Assembly (NCBI GenBank): GCA_017948555.1
Contig: JAFMYY010000007.1
Coordinates: 124,001-188,000, forward strand
Source: Cesiribacteraceae bacterium YIM B00369
Lineage (GTDB): Bacteria; Bacteroidota; Bacteroidia; Cytophagales; Cyclobacteriaceae
Direction of reading: 5' to 3'
DNA: 64,000 nt
Made by a program: the position numbers and the translations under genes. Of this stretch, positions 10,074 to 18,800 are shown piece by piece; positions within the stretch are counted from its first letter, which is position 1; every line of letters starts with the position of its first letter. Below the pieces are notes generated by a model. The model worked only from the letters and a program-made list of their open reading frames with translations. It did not search any database and was not told the origin of the DNA.

Positions 10074-10436
10074 CAGCTCTATAGTTATTATTGAATCAAT
10101 TTATAAATTATTTATTATATCTATTAAGGTGTGGATTCGTGGATAAGTTTCGGTTTTCTCTTTTTCATTTTTGTACTCTTAGAATTAATATACGTAAACC
10201 TCCATTTTTATATTTTATAATAAATTATAAATCAGTCTGTTATGGTTACGCACTTAAAGTAATGCATTAATATTTTGTGATGCTTCGGACAGTGGAAAAG
10301 TGTGGATATACCAGTGTATTTCTTTTGCTAACCGGCAGGCTTTACACACATTCAGGTCAGATGTACGGGGAGTGTTAATTGCCTGTACCTTTTCCACCTG
10401 TTATTTCCACACTTTCCACTACTTATACACATAGTT
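10058..10436. other. Putative chromosomal replication origin (oriC)
   Basis: The non-coding stretch between the TPR gene and the Ig-like lipoprotein gene carries many matches to the DnaA box (TTWTNCACA). Forward: TTATGCACA 10058, TTATCAACA 10067, TTACACACA 10342, and an array TTTTCCACC 10390, ATTTCCACA 10403, CTTTCCACT 10412, TTATACACA 10423. Reverse: TGTGGATTC 10130, CGTGGATAA 10138, AGTGGAAAA 10291, TGTGGATAT 10301. Between the two outer clusters lies a strongly AT-rich core (about 10160-10240) suited to unwinding. Perfect TTATCCACA boxes flank it at 8428, 9076 and 10783. mnmG (gidA), a classic origin neighbour, and parS-like sites are within 5 kb. The function is inferred from box density and context. 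Confidence 0.75.
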
Positions 10437-12125
10437 TTATTCAGTTATAAGGATATCTGTTACTTCCCAGTTCTGTTTTAAAATTACCTTATCGGGATGT
10501 ATGATTACCGGCTCCGGTTCCTGTCTTTTATGCACATTACCCGGATCCCATTTCCCGTTTTCATTTTCATCCACTAAAACCCTCAGGTGATATTCCCCCG
10601 GCTGTACATAGCGGAAACTGAAGTTCTTCTGATTTTTTTGCTCCTGTACTACAGAAAAATTACCGGGTTGGAGGAGTTGAATGGTGAAATTCGGGTAAGG
10701 TATATCCAATTTTCCACTTATTGTTCCAAAATTCTTAGGATCGGCAAAGGTGTATTTAACAGGATTAGTAGCTGAGGTATCATTATCCACAGTTATAAAA
10801 GCTGTTTTTCCCAGGTAGAGCATAACACTCCGTGGGCCGGCCGGTAATACATTATCAGTAAGGTTCCCGCTTGCCGGCTGCACACTTGCCAGTGGCTGGT
10901 TAGCATCTAATGTAGCCTCAATTGTTAATTTATCTCTCCTGTCATTCCAGGTAAATGTTTTGCTGGTATCAGGCCTTACAATTGTGAGGCTGTCATACTG
11001 GAAAAATATGCTGTCGTAATTTATCGCCGTCACTGGTTTATTAAAATCTATAGTAGCATTGAAAGCTTCACGGATAGCACTTCCGGTTTTGGGCGAAACT
11101 GTATATTTAAATTCCTCCCTGGCTCTTCGGCTTTCTTCAAAACGGACGTATAATGTATCGTTTATTTGCTGATTAATTGAGTCCGTTGCCGTAAATGAAA
11201 CTGCCACGCTATCTGAACCAGGGAAAGTATTATATACTCTTATTTTCTTATTATTATCCAGCGGGTTGCTGAATAAGCGTATGTCTGTTGGCTCTAAAGG
11301 CTCAAGTGTATAGCCGGTGATTGATTTATTTAAAGTAATTTCATAATAAGGCCCGGTAGGCCTGCTGCTGTTTATCCTGATGTCTGCGGTATTAATATTG
11401 AGAATACGGAGATGGAGGGAATCAATTGATTTATAAAGTTCAATAGTATCCTTTAAAAATCCAAATTTTTCATTTCGTGGATCTGTTTTTAAGTTTTTAT
11501 TCAAATCCTGTGTGGCATAAATCAAATATCTGCCTGTTTTTAGATTTCTGAAATGATAATATCCTTCTTTATTAGTTTTCTGCAGATAATAGGGCCTGCT
11601 ATTGAAGGTATTTAAGGTATCTGCGGCCCTGTAAAGTGTTACAATTGCATCCGCTACGGGTTTCCCATTGAGTACCTCTGTTATCCTGCCGTTTATTTCA
11701 AGAGAATCCAGATATGCGCCTGTACTGAAAGCGAATATCATATTCTTAGCTGGATTACTCTCATTTAAATCAACTATTCCTTCCCTGAAATTAAGGGTAT
11801 ATGTGGTATTTGTATCAAAAGGCTGTTCAAACTGAAGTTCGAGAGAATTTTTTGAAAGCTTTGTTTTATACTTACCATTGATACTTGGAGTAATAATAAG
11901 CTGGCTTGTTAAGTCTTTTACCTGAATAGCCTCATTAAATTCTAATGATATAACACTTTCGTTAAAGTTCAATGTTCCCTGTCCCGGGCTGACTTTTACA
12001 AGTTGGGGTGGAATAGTATCTTTAGGTCCACCTGTGGGAGAACCAATATTTGCACAGGAAGTTACTAAAAACTGAATGCAAAGGTAAATTGCAATACATG
12101 TTAAACAGAAACTGCTTTTTTTCAT
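10437..12125 (-). CDS. Ig-like-domain lipoprotein
   Basis: 562 residues. A lipobox (FLVTSC, Cys24) marks it as a lipoprotein, followed by GSPTGGPKDTIPP. Residues about 38-135 form a bacterial Ig-like 5 domain (PQLVKVSPGQGTLNF..ISLEFNEAI..). A transthyretin/CarboxypepD-like segment around 150-215 (GKPVADAIVTLYRA...GYYHFRNLKTGRYLIYA) follows, and a second such segment ends the protein (GEYHLRVLVDENENGKWDPG). It lies 3 bp downstream of the methyltransferase gene and is the last gene of the leftward mnmG block, ending at the putative origin. This lipoprotein type is widespread in Bacteroidota with no assigned role; cell-envelope location is the firm inference. Confidence 0.88.
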   Translation of the reverse strand: MKKSSFCLTCIAIYLCIQFLVTSCANIGSPTGGPKDTIPPQLVKVSPGQGTLNFNESVISLEFNEAIQVKDLTSQLIITPSINGKYKTKLSKNSLELQFEQPFDTNTTYTLNFREGIVDLNESNPAKNMIFAFSTGAYLDSLEINGRITEVLNGKPVADAIVTLYRAADTLNTFNSRPYYLQKTNKEGYYHFRNLKTGRYLIYATQDLNKNLKTDPRNEKFGFLKDTIELYKSIDSLHLRILNINTADIRINSSRPTGPYYEITLNKSITGYTLEPLEPTDIRLFSNPLDNNKKIRVYNTFPGSDSVAVSFTATDSINQQINDTLYVRFEESRRAREEFKYTVSPKTGSAIREAFNATIDFNKPVTAINYDSIFFQYDSLTIVRPDTSKTFTWNDRRDKLTIEATLDANQPLASVQPASGNLTDNVLPAGPRSVMLYLGKTAFITVDNDTSATNPVKYTFADPKNFGTISGKLDIPYPNFTIQLLQPGNFSVVQEQKNQKNFSFRYVQPGEYHLRVLVDENENGKWDPGNVHKRQEPEPVIIHPDKVILKQNWEVTDILITE

Positions 12126-12128
12126 TTT

Positions 12129-13007
12129 CTATTTTTTGATAATGTAGATAAGACTGGAATAGTTATTTTCTTTTTTTGCCTTGTAATTTGAGATCCACCC
12201 TACCCTGCCTGCTGATATTAAATTTGTACTTCCGTTTTTATATTTTTCACTTAGCATGCTTACATAATAAGCATCCAGCTTCATGGGAAGAACAGCTTTT
12301 ATTGAAAGACCATATTTTTCCCACAGCCTTTCCATTGTGGCTTTTGTAAAATGATATAAATGCCGCGGAACATCGTAGGCTGCCCAGAACTCTTTATAGT
12401 ATCCCGCATCGTAAGATTCACAATTTGGAACTGCTACAATAAGTGTACCATTGGTATCCAGCAGTTTTATTATTTTAGTACATGTTTCTTCAAGGTCTGC
12501 CACATGTTCAAGAACATGCCATAGTGTAATTGCCTGATACTTTTTATCTTCCTGAACTTTATCAAGACTGGATAATAAGGTTTGAGAAAGTTTATTTTCT
12601 GCCTGCTTTCTTGCCTGTTGATTTACCTCTACTCCATTAACCTGCCAGCCAATGAATTTATTGTACTGGAGGAACTCCCCTGTTCCACAACCTATATCCA
12701 GCAGATTTCCTTTTTTGCTCCATTTCCTTAAAAGCTTGCTTTTTTCCTGAATTGTATAAACCCGTGCGACTTTATAAATTCTGTTGAGCAGATTATTACT
12801 CTTATTTGTATGGGAAATATAATCTTCGGATTCATAATATTTCCCGAGCCTGTCTTCCGGAGGACGGGGATTTGTAAAGCGGAAACTGCATTGCTGACAT
12901 TCAACTATATTAAAATTTTCCTTGCTTACAGAAAAATCTTTTGCAGGTATGTACAAATTAAACTGCCCGCTATTACAAAGCGGGCAGTTATTAAGTTCAA
13001 TATTCAT
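12129..13007 (-). CDS. Class I SAM-dependent methyltransferase with N-terminal zinc ribbon
   Basis: 292 residues. An N-terminal CPLC...CQQC four-cysteine motif (residues 8-40) probably binds zinc. The Rossmann methyltransferase domain (about 95-235) has motif I LLDIGCGTGEFLQY and the later ITLWHVLEHVADLEE, typical of the Methyltransf_23 group. Its substrate cannot be read from the sequence; relatives often act in glycan or small-molecule modification. The gene starts 7 bp after the mnmG stop and ends 3 bp before the lipoprotein start, so it is very likely cotranscribed with both. Confidence 0.85.
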   Translation of the reverse strand: MNIELNNCPLCNSGQFNLYIPAKDFSVSKENFNIVECQQCSFRFTNPRPPEDRLGKYYESEDYISHTNKSNNLLNRIYKVARVYTIQEKSKLLRKWSKKGNLLDIGCGTGEFLQYNKFIGWQVNGVEVNQQARKQAENKLSQTLLSSLDKVQEDKKYQAITLWHVLEHVADLEETCTKIIKLLDTNGTLIVAVPNCESYDAGYYKEFWAAYDVPRHLYHFTKATMERLWEKYGLSIKAVLPMKLDAYYVSMLSEKYKNGSTNLISAGRVGWISNYKAKKENNYSSLIYIIKK

Positions 13008-13014
13008 CGGTTGT

Positions 13015-14877
13015 TTATCTTCCTAAATAAATCATTACAATAGAAATATCGGCGGGCGATACACCACTTATTCTGCTTGCCTGGCCTATTGTTGCAGGCT
13101 TCATTTTATTCAGTTTCTGTTTAGCTTCGGCAGATAGTGCTGTTATTTTTGAATAATCAAAATCTTCAGGTATTCTGTAATTTTCCAAACCGTCTAATCT
13201 TTCTGCCAGTTTTTGTTCTTTATCTATATAGCTGTCATACTTGATCTGGATTTCTGCCTGTTCAAGTACTTCCTGTGGATACTTAGTTAAATATGCAGCC
13301 AGTTCACCATCCAGTTTCATCAATTCCGGAATACCAATTTGTGGCCTTTTCAATAGCTGAATAACTGAGGCTTTTTCACGGATGGTGGCAGTATTTAAAT
13401 CCTCCAGACCAGCGTTTATAGTATCAGGTTCAACTTTTTTCTGTTTCAGGTCGTTCAATAATCGTTTCACGTCATTCTTCTTATCCAGCATCTTTTCCAT
13501 TCTTTGATCTGATGCTAAGCCTAATTTATGACCGAATTCTGTAAGGCGAAGATCAGCATTATCCTGGCGGAGTAAAATTCTGAATTCTGCCCTGGAGGTG
13601 AACATTCTGTAAGGTTCTTCAGTGCCTTTATTAATCAGGTCATCAATTAAAACACCTATATAAGCATCGGAACGCTTGAGGATAAATTCCTCTTTTTCAT
13701 GAACCTTATTATGTGCATTTATACCTGCCACCAATCCCTGGCAAGCTGCTTCTTCGTAGCCTGTTGTTCCATTAATTTGGCCGGCGAAGTATAAGTTTTG
13801 AATTTGCTTTGTTTCCAGTGTCAGGTTTAATTGTGTTGGCGGAAAGAAATCATATTCTATTGCGTATCCCGGCCTGAACATTTTGGCATTTTCAAATCCG
13901 GTAATTTTACGCAGCGCTTTATACTGCACATCTTCAGGAAGTGAAGTTGAAAAACCATTTACATAAATTTCCACTGTACTCCAACCTTCCGGTTCCACAA
14001 AAATCTGGTGTCTGTCCCTTTCAGCAAACCTGTTAATTTTATCTTCTATGGATGGGCAATATCGCGGTCCCAAACCTTTAATCCTTCCGTTAAACATTGG
14101 CGAACGATCGAACCCCGTTTGCAGAGTTTCGTGCACCTCCTGATTAGTATAGGTTATATAACAGCTTCTTTGTTGCTGTAATTTATTAGTTGTTAAGTAT
14201 GAAAAACCTGCGGGATCCTCATCTCCTTTTTGCTCCTCCATTCTGCTGTAATCCAGCGATCTTCCATCAATTCTTGGAGGTGTTCCCGTTTTCATTCTTC
14301 CGGCTTCAAAACCTAAGCTAACGAGCTGTTCTGTTATTCCTGTTGCTGCTTTCTCTGCTGTTCTGCCACCTCCAAATTGTTTTTCCCCAATATGGATAAC
14401 CCCGTTTAAAAATGTTCCATTAGTAAGGACGACTGCTTTGGCGGCTATTTCAATACCCATTCCTGTTTTTACACCCGTAACTCTTCCATCCTTCACCACC
14501 AGTTCCCGTATCATTTCCTGCCAGAAATCTACATTAGGTGTTTGTTCCAGTGCTAACCTCCATTCTTCCGCAAACTTCATCCGGTCATTCTGGCTTCTTG
14601 GGCTCCACATGGCAGGACCTTTAGATTTGTTCAACATCCTGAATTGGATTGTTGATTTGTCGGAAATAATACCTGACATACCTCCAAGTGCATCTATTTC
14701 CCGTACTATTTGCCCTTTTGCCACCCCACCCATTGCAGGGTTGCAGGACATTTGAGCAATGGTGTTCATATTCATTGTGGCCAACAATACTTTTGAGCCC
14801 ATTTTTGCAGCTGCATGTGCAGCTTCGCAACCTGCGTGGCCGGCTCCTACTACTATTACGTCGTACTCTGGAAACAT
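13015..14877 (-). CDS. mnmG: MnmG (GidA), tRNA uridine-34 carboxymethylaminomethylation enzyme
   Basis: FAD enzyme that, with MnmE, installs the cmnm5 group on U34 of certain tRNAs. 620 residues, full length. The N-terminal dinucleotide-binding motif is VVVGAGHAGCEAAHAAA. Family blocks follow: CNPAMGGVAKGQIVREIDALGG, GTFLNGVIHIGEKQFGGGR, RMKTGTPPRI, RYCPSIEDK, GYEEAACQGLVAG and the C-terminal SGVSPADISIVMIYL. mnmE is not in the window. mnmG/gidA is a frequent neighbour of bacterial origins, which fits the DnaA-box cluster 2.6 kb further left and the parS-like pair immediately upstream of its start. It probably forms a leftward operon with the methyltransferase and lipoprotein genes. Confidence 0.98.
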   Translation of the reverse strand: MFPEYDVIVVGAGHAGCEAAHAAAKMGSKVLLATMNMNTIAQMSCNPAMGGVAKGQIVREIDALGGMSGIISDKSTIQFRMLNKSKGPAMWSPRSQNDRMKFAEEWRLALEQTPNVDFWQEMIRELVVKDGRVTGVKTGMGIEIAAKAVVLTNGTFLNGVIHIGEKQFGGGRTAEKAATGITEQLVSLGFEAGRMKTGTPPRIDGRSLDYSRMEEQKGDEDPAGFSYLTTNKLQQQRSCYITYTNQEVHETLQTGFDRSPMFNGRIKGLGPRYCPSIEDKINRFAERDRHQIFVEPEGWSTVEIYVNGFSTSLPEDVQYKALRKITGFENAKMFRPGYAIEYDFFPPTQLNLTLETKQIQNLYFAGQINGTTGYEEAACQGLVAGINAHNKVHEKEEFILKRSDAYIGVLIDDLINKGTEEPYRMFTSRAEFRILLRQDNADLRLTEFGHKLGLASDQRMEKMLDKKNDVKRLLNDLKQKKVEPDTINAGLEDLNTATIREKASVIQLLKRPQIGIPELMKLDGELAAYLTKYPQEVLEQAEIQIKYDSYIDKEQKLAERLDGLENYRIPEDFDYSKITALSAEAKQKLNKMKPATIGQASRISGVSPADISIVMIYLGR

Positions 14878-14894
14878 TGTCTGATTATTTGTAG

Positions 14895-14912
14895 CTGTTC
14901 CACGTGGAACAG
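14895..14912. promoter_or_regulatory. Putative parS site 1 (ParB-binding palindrome)
   Basis: Perfect 18-bp palindrome CTGTTCCACGTGGAACAG. Its core TGTTCCACGTGGAACA matches the bacterial parS consensus TGTTtCACGTGaAACA at all but the two symmetric variable positions. It lies 18 bp upstream of the mnmG start and 19 bp from an identical second copy. No par genes are in the window. A hairpin terminator is a weaker alternative because no T-run follows on either strand. Confidence 0.8.
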
Positions 14913-14931
14913 ATGCTTATATAAAGAAAAA

Positions 14932-14949
14932 CTGTTCCACGTGGAACAG
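14932..14949. promoter_or_regulatory. Putative parS site 2 (ParB-binding palindrome)
   Basis: Second, identical 18-bp palindrome CTGTTCCACGTGGAACAG, with its centre 37 bp from that of site 1, in the 117-bp gap between ybeY and mnmG. Two exact copies in one short intergenic gap next to gidA argue for a ParB loading site and not for a chance palindrome. Confidence 0.8.
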
Positions 14950-14994
14950 CTGAAGATGATAATATTAAATACAAAATTAATAAACAAATGGTTC

Positions 14995-15420
14995 TTATGC
15001 CTTAAGTACTTTTAATGATATATCTTCCTGCTCTCTCATTTTAATGTTGTCTTCATCTTTTTTATCCATGAAGCCAAGTAAATGCAAAACACCGTGAACC
15101 ATTACACGGTGTAACTCTTCTTCAAAATTTTTTGAAAACTCACTGCTATTTTCTTTGACACGATCTATGCTGATAAAAATATCTCCTTCAATAATTGTTG
15201 GTTCTTCTGAATTATCAAAAGTGATAATATCAGTATAGTAGTGGTGGTCGAGATATTCAATGTTCACCTGTTTAAGATATTCATCTGAGCAAAAAATGTA
15301 GTTAATTTCTTTAATTTTAGCACCATGACTATTGACTACATTGTTCAACCATGTACGGATATTATTTTTATTTTTCAGAATAAAAGGGATATCCTCAGAA
15401 AAGAACTTTATTTTTTGCAT
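14995..15420 (-). CDS. ybeY: YbeY endoribonuclease, rRNA maturation factor
   Basis: Zinc-dependent single-strand endoribonuclease involved in 16S rRNA 3'-end maturation and ribosome quality control. 141 residues, normal length. The metal site is HGVLHLLGFMDK (near 111-122). The first two histidines match the H-x3-H-x5-H motif, but the third position is Asp, as in other Bacteroidota YbeY proteins. The upstream family motif LKQVNIEYLDHHYYTDIITFD is also present. It starts 1 bp after the RsbW-like gene stop and is separated from mnmG by the two parS-like palindromes. Confidence 0.93.
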   Translation of the reverse strand: MQKIKFFSEDIPFILKNKNNIRTWLNNVVNSHGAKIKEINYIFCSDEYLKQVNIEYLDHHYYTDIITFDNSEEPTIIEGDIFISIDRVKENSSEFSKNFEEELHRVMVHGVLHLLGFMDKKDEDNIKMREQEDISLKVLKA

Positions 15421-15421
15421 T

Positions 15422-15835
15422 TTAATTTATGTAGAAATTTAATTCTACTAGTTTTCCTTTGTCTTTAAAATTTACTTCATCAGCCAGGTGGCGCATTAAG
15501 AATATCCCCCTGCCTCCTGGCTTCTCAATGTTTTCCGGGGCTGTTGGGTCCGGTAGATCATTGTAATCAAAACCATCTCCTTCGTCTTCAATAAGAAAAG
15601 TAATTTGATTGTCGTTAAGTTGAAGACATAATTTCACATTTTTATTCGGATCGAGCTTGTTTCCATGGCGAATAGCATTGTTTACAGATTCTGTAACAGC
15701 AATCATTATGTTGCCATATATGCCATCATCCAGGTTGTATTCTTCCTTTGCATTGTCAATGAAGCTTTCAATCATCCGGACATTTTCGAGAAGCGAAGGT
15801 ATTTCAATTTTAATGGTGCTAATCATAAATTTCAT
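15422..15835 (-). CDS. RsbW-like serine/threonine kinase, anti-sigma regulatory ATPase
   Basis: 137 residues forming a single GHKL ATPase domain. Seen motifs: N-box ESVNNAIRHGN, G1 box EDEGDGFD, G2 box GGRGIFLMRHLADEV. This matches the HATPase_c_2 / RsbW-SpoIIAB type of partner-switching kinases, which phosphorylate an STAS antagonist and hold a sigma or other target. Neither an STAS protein nor a PP2C phosphatase is next to it, so its partners are unknown. It is 5 bp from the DUF4175 gene and 1 bp from ybeY, clearly in their operon. The second Met (residue 4, MISTIKIEI) is a possible start. Confidence 0.88.
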   Translation of the reverse strand: MKFMISTIKIEIPSLLENVRMIESFIDNAKEEYNLDDGIYGNIMIAVTESVNNAIRHGNKLDPNKNVKLCLQLNDNQITFLIEDEGDGFDYNDLPDPTAPENIEKPGGRGIFLMRHLADEVNFKDKGKLVELNFYIN

Positions 15836-15840
15836 TCATT

Positions 15841-18800
15841 TTATAAACCAAGTCTTTTAAAATAGTTATTTACTTCCTTTTTATAATAAGGGTTTAATTT
15901 AGGAGGAACAGATTTTAATAATTCAATTTCTTTTTCTTTAAGCTTCAGGTATTCTTCAAAGGCTTCGGGTAATCTCTTTTCATAATCCTTTGCTGTTTCT
16001 CCTTTCCGCTCTTCGTCCTGTTCTCTTTCCCGCATTGCCTTTTCAGTTTCGAGTAAACGGGTGAGAATCTGCTGCTGTCTTTCCAGGAGTTCTCTTGTAA
16101 TTTTTTTATTTACAAGATCAGATTCTGTCTCTTCCATTTGTTCCTGCAGACCATCTTTGCCCGATTGCTTTCCTTCTTTTCCTTTTCCGAATTTTTCTTC
16201 TGAATTTTTTAGTGCTTCTCTTATCTGCTCCTGTTCCGCAGCCATTCGGGCAAGTTCTTCTGAAAGTTCTTTTCCTGTTTTTCCGCTTTTCTTAAGCTGG
16301 CTGATGCGTTCATTTAATTGTTTTTGCAGCTGGCTTAAATTAGGAGCTCCATCACCATCTTTATTTTTTTTGCCTTTTTGAGGCATGCCCATTGCATCAG
16401 CCATTTGCTGCTGCATTTGTTGCAGTACATCATCAAGGAGCAAAGCAAGATTGTTCATTGAAGTCATTGCAAATTGCTGTTTGCCTGTTGCTTCTCCTTT
16501 CTTGCGTTCTTTTATTGCGTTTACGCTTTCATCCAGGTATTTGTTCATGTCATTAACTTCCCTTGTGACAAAGGAGCGAATCTGAAATACTCTTTCAGCG
16601 AGTGAGCGTAAGCTATCTTCCAAAATTACAGCATCATCTTTAATCTTCAACTGTTCCTGGGAAAGATTAACAAATCTGGGGTTACTTTGGTTAATTTGCC
16701 TGAATTCTTTCATAAGCTCTTCCTGTGAAAAGGAAAGCGTAATAAGATTATCGACAATGTCGCGCAGGTGGTCAAGGTTTTCCTGCATCATTTCCATTTC
16801 CATCCCTCCCTGCATTTCCTGCATCTTTTTAGCCATTTGCTTCATTTGATCCGAAGCTTTTTTCTGTGATTTTTGAGCTTGTTTCTTTTTCCCTTTTTCG
16901 AGTGACTCCCGGCTTTCCTGCTGTTGTTTTTCTATCTCCTGCTGCTCTTCATTGAAATCATCCATAGCGTTAGGGTTCTTTAAATCCTGGTTTAGCTTGT
17001 TCAGCTCTTCCATGGATTTTTCCATCTCTTTAAACTCTTCATTGAGCTCTTGTTGCTGTTGAAGGAGATCCTCCTTTTCCTGCTCTTTATTATTTCCTGT
17101 TTCCTCTGAAAGTTTTTCCTGCTTTAGTGCCTGCTCTTCCAGTTCTTTAATAGCTTCATCTAGCTTACTGTCAAACTTCATTCTTTTGAACATTTCCAGA
17201 GCACGGGCTAATTCTTTTTCCAGGTTTTTTTCTTTGTTTCCTAAATCTTTCAAAACCTTCTGAAAATCTTCGGACTGTCGCTTCTCTTCCATGAGCTTTT
17301 CAAGCTCTTCGTATAAGCGTTTGGTTTCCTCGTCCAGAAGTTCATCCATCAACTTTTGTAACTCTTCGCTCTGCTCCTTTATTTTTTCGTTCTGCTTTTC
17401 GCTGAACCTCTCTTTTTGTTCTTTTATTGCTTCGGTTTCTTTCTTTAATTCCTGCAGTTGCTCTTCCAGTTTCTTCCGCTCTTCAAGAATTTCCTGCAGT
17501 TGCTTTTCGTCCTGGTAATTTACATTGTTCTTTCCTTTGAGCCTTTCTTCTGCTTTTTTAATTTTCTGTTCCAGGCTTTTTGCCTGTTTTACGCTTTTAT
17601 TGATGCCACTTTCCGCATTTCTCTCAGCTTTGCTTACTGCTTCTTTCAGTTCCTTTGTGTCAGGTAACTTTAAGGTGTGCATTCCTGACTGAGCTGGTTT
17701 AAAGCCGTTCACTCCATCATTGTCCCATACTTTTACAAAGTATTCCAGTTGGTCCCCTCTTCTTACGTTTAAGCTGTCCAGATTCCAGCGGTAATAATAG
17801 CTTTGGCTGGTTTGGTTTGCTTGCAAAGGTAAGCGAATGCTTTTGTAATCTTCGGTTTCGCCTTTTTCAGCTCTGTTTATCCTGTAGAAAATTTGCAGAC
17901 GACTTAAGCCATAATCGTCAGATACATTTCCTCCAAGCACTATAAAGTTATAGAGAGTGGTATCTGCATAAGGATTCAAACTTATAGCTGGATATTCATC
18001 CTTAATTACTTCCAGGTGGTAACGAATTGGATCTTTGTTTTCGCTCCATTGATTATAAAGGCTGATCTCATAATCCTGACTGTTTTTCGCCTGCTTTAAA
18101 AAGCTGAGAAGGGGTGTCTTACCGGAAGCAGAATTAAGAACAGTGTCTTCTCCTGAACCGGGGAAAGCAATCCGGAGGCTGTCCGTATTCAAAGTTTTGA
18201 ACTGCCAGTTAATCTGAGTTCCTTCCGGAACCTGAAAATTGCCTATATTAGATAACCTTTCATTTTTCTTTTGCAAATAAGAAGGATAATTCAATTCAAC
18301 CTGGAAGTTTTGCAGGAATGGCCTTTCAACAACATTTAGCTCATAATCTTTTGAATCATATCCGGCTGCTTCAAAACGGAAATTTTTACTTTCCTGTATT
18401 TTGGAAAATGTATAGGAAAAGAGTCCTGCCTGTTGCTGCATTTTTACTCTTCGGCCATTAAGCCAGATATAAGCAGTTGCAGGTTTGGTTTCCCCGTTAA
18501 ACTGAAGTTGAAGCGTATAGTCTTCGTTTTTAAATGCCTGAAGATTATTATTTTGAAGAACAAAGTTAAATGGTGCTGCAGGAGTAAAATCCTGCCGGTA
18601 CTGCACTATTCTTTTTGTAGAGTCGGTAAAGAGGCCGGGAATCAGGAACCAGCCTGCCAGCAATAGTAAAACGGAGGGTATAAGGTAACGTAAATAGCGT
18701 GTATTTGTACTGAAATCGATAGCCGTATCAAACGATACAGGTTCTATCTCCGCAGATTTTTGGCGGATGCTCGCCATCAGGAGCTGGTTCTCCCTGTCTG

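Noticed and set aside
14895-14949. Transcription terminators for the palindrome pair
   Set aside because: Neither palindrome is followed by a T-run and both have no loop, unlike the true terminators in this window.
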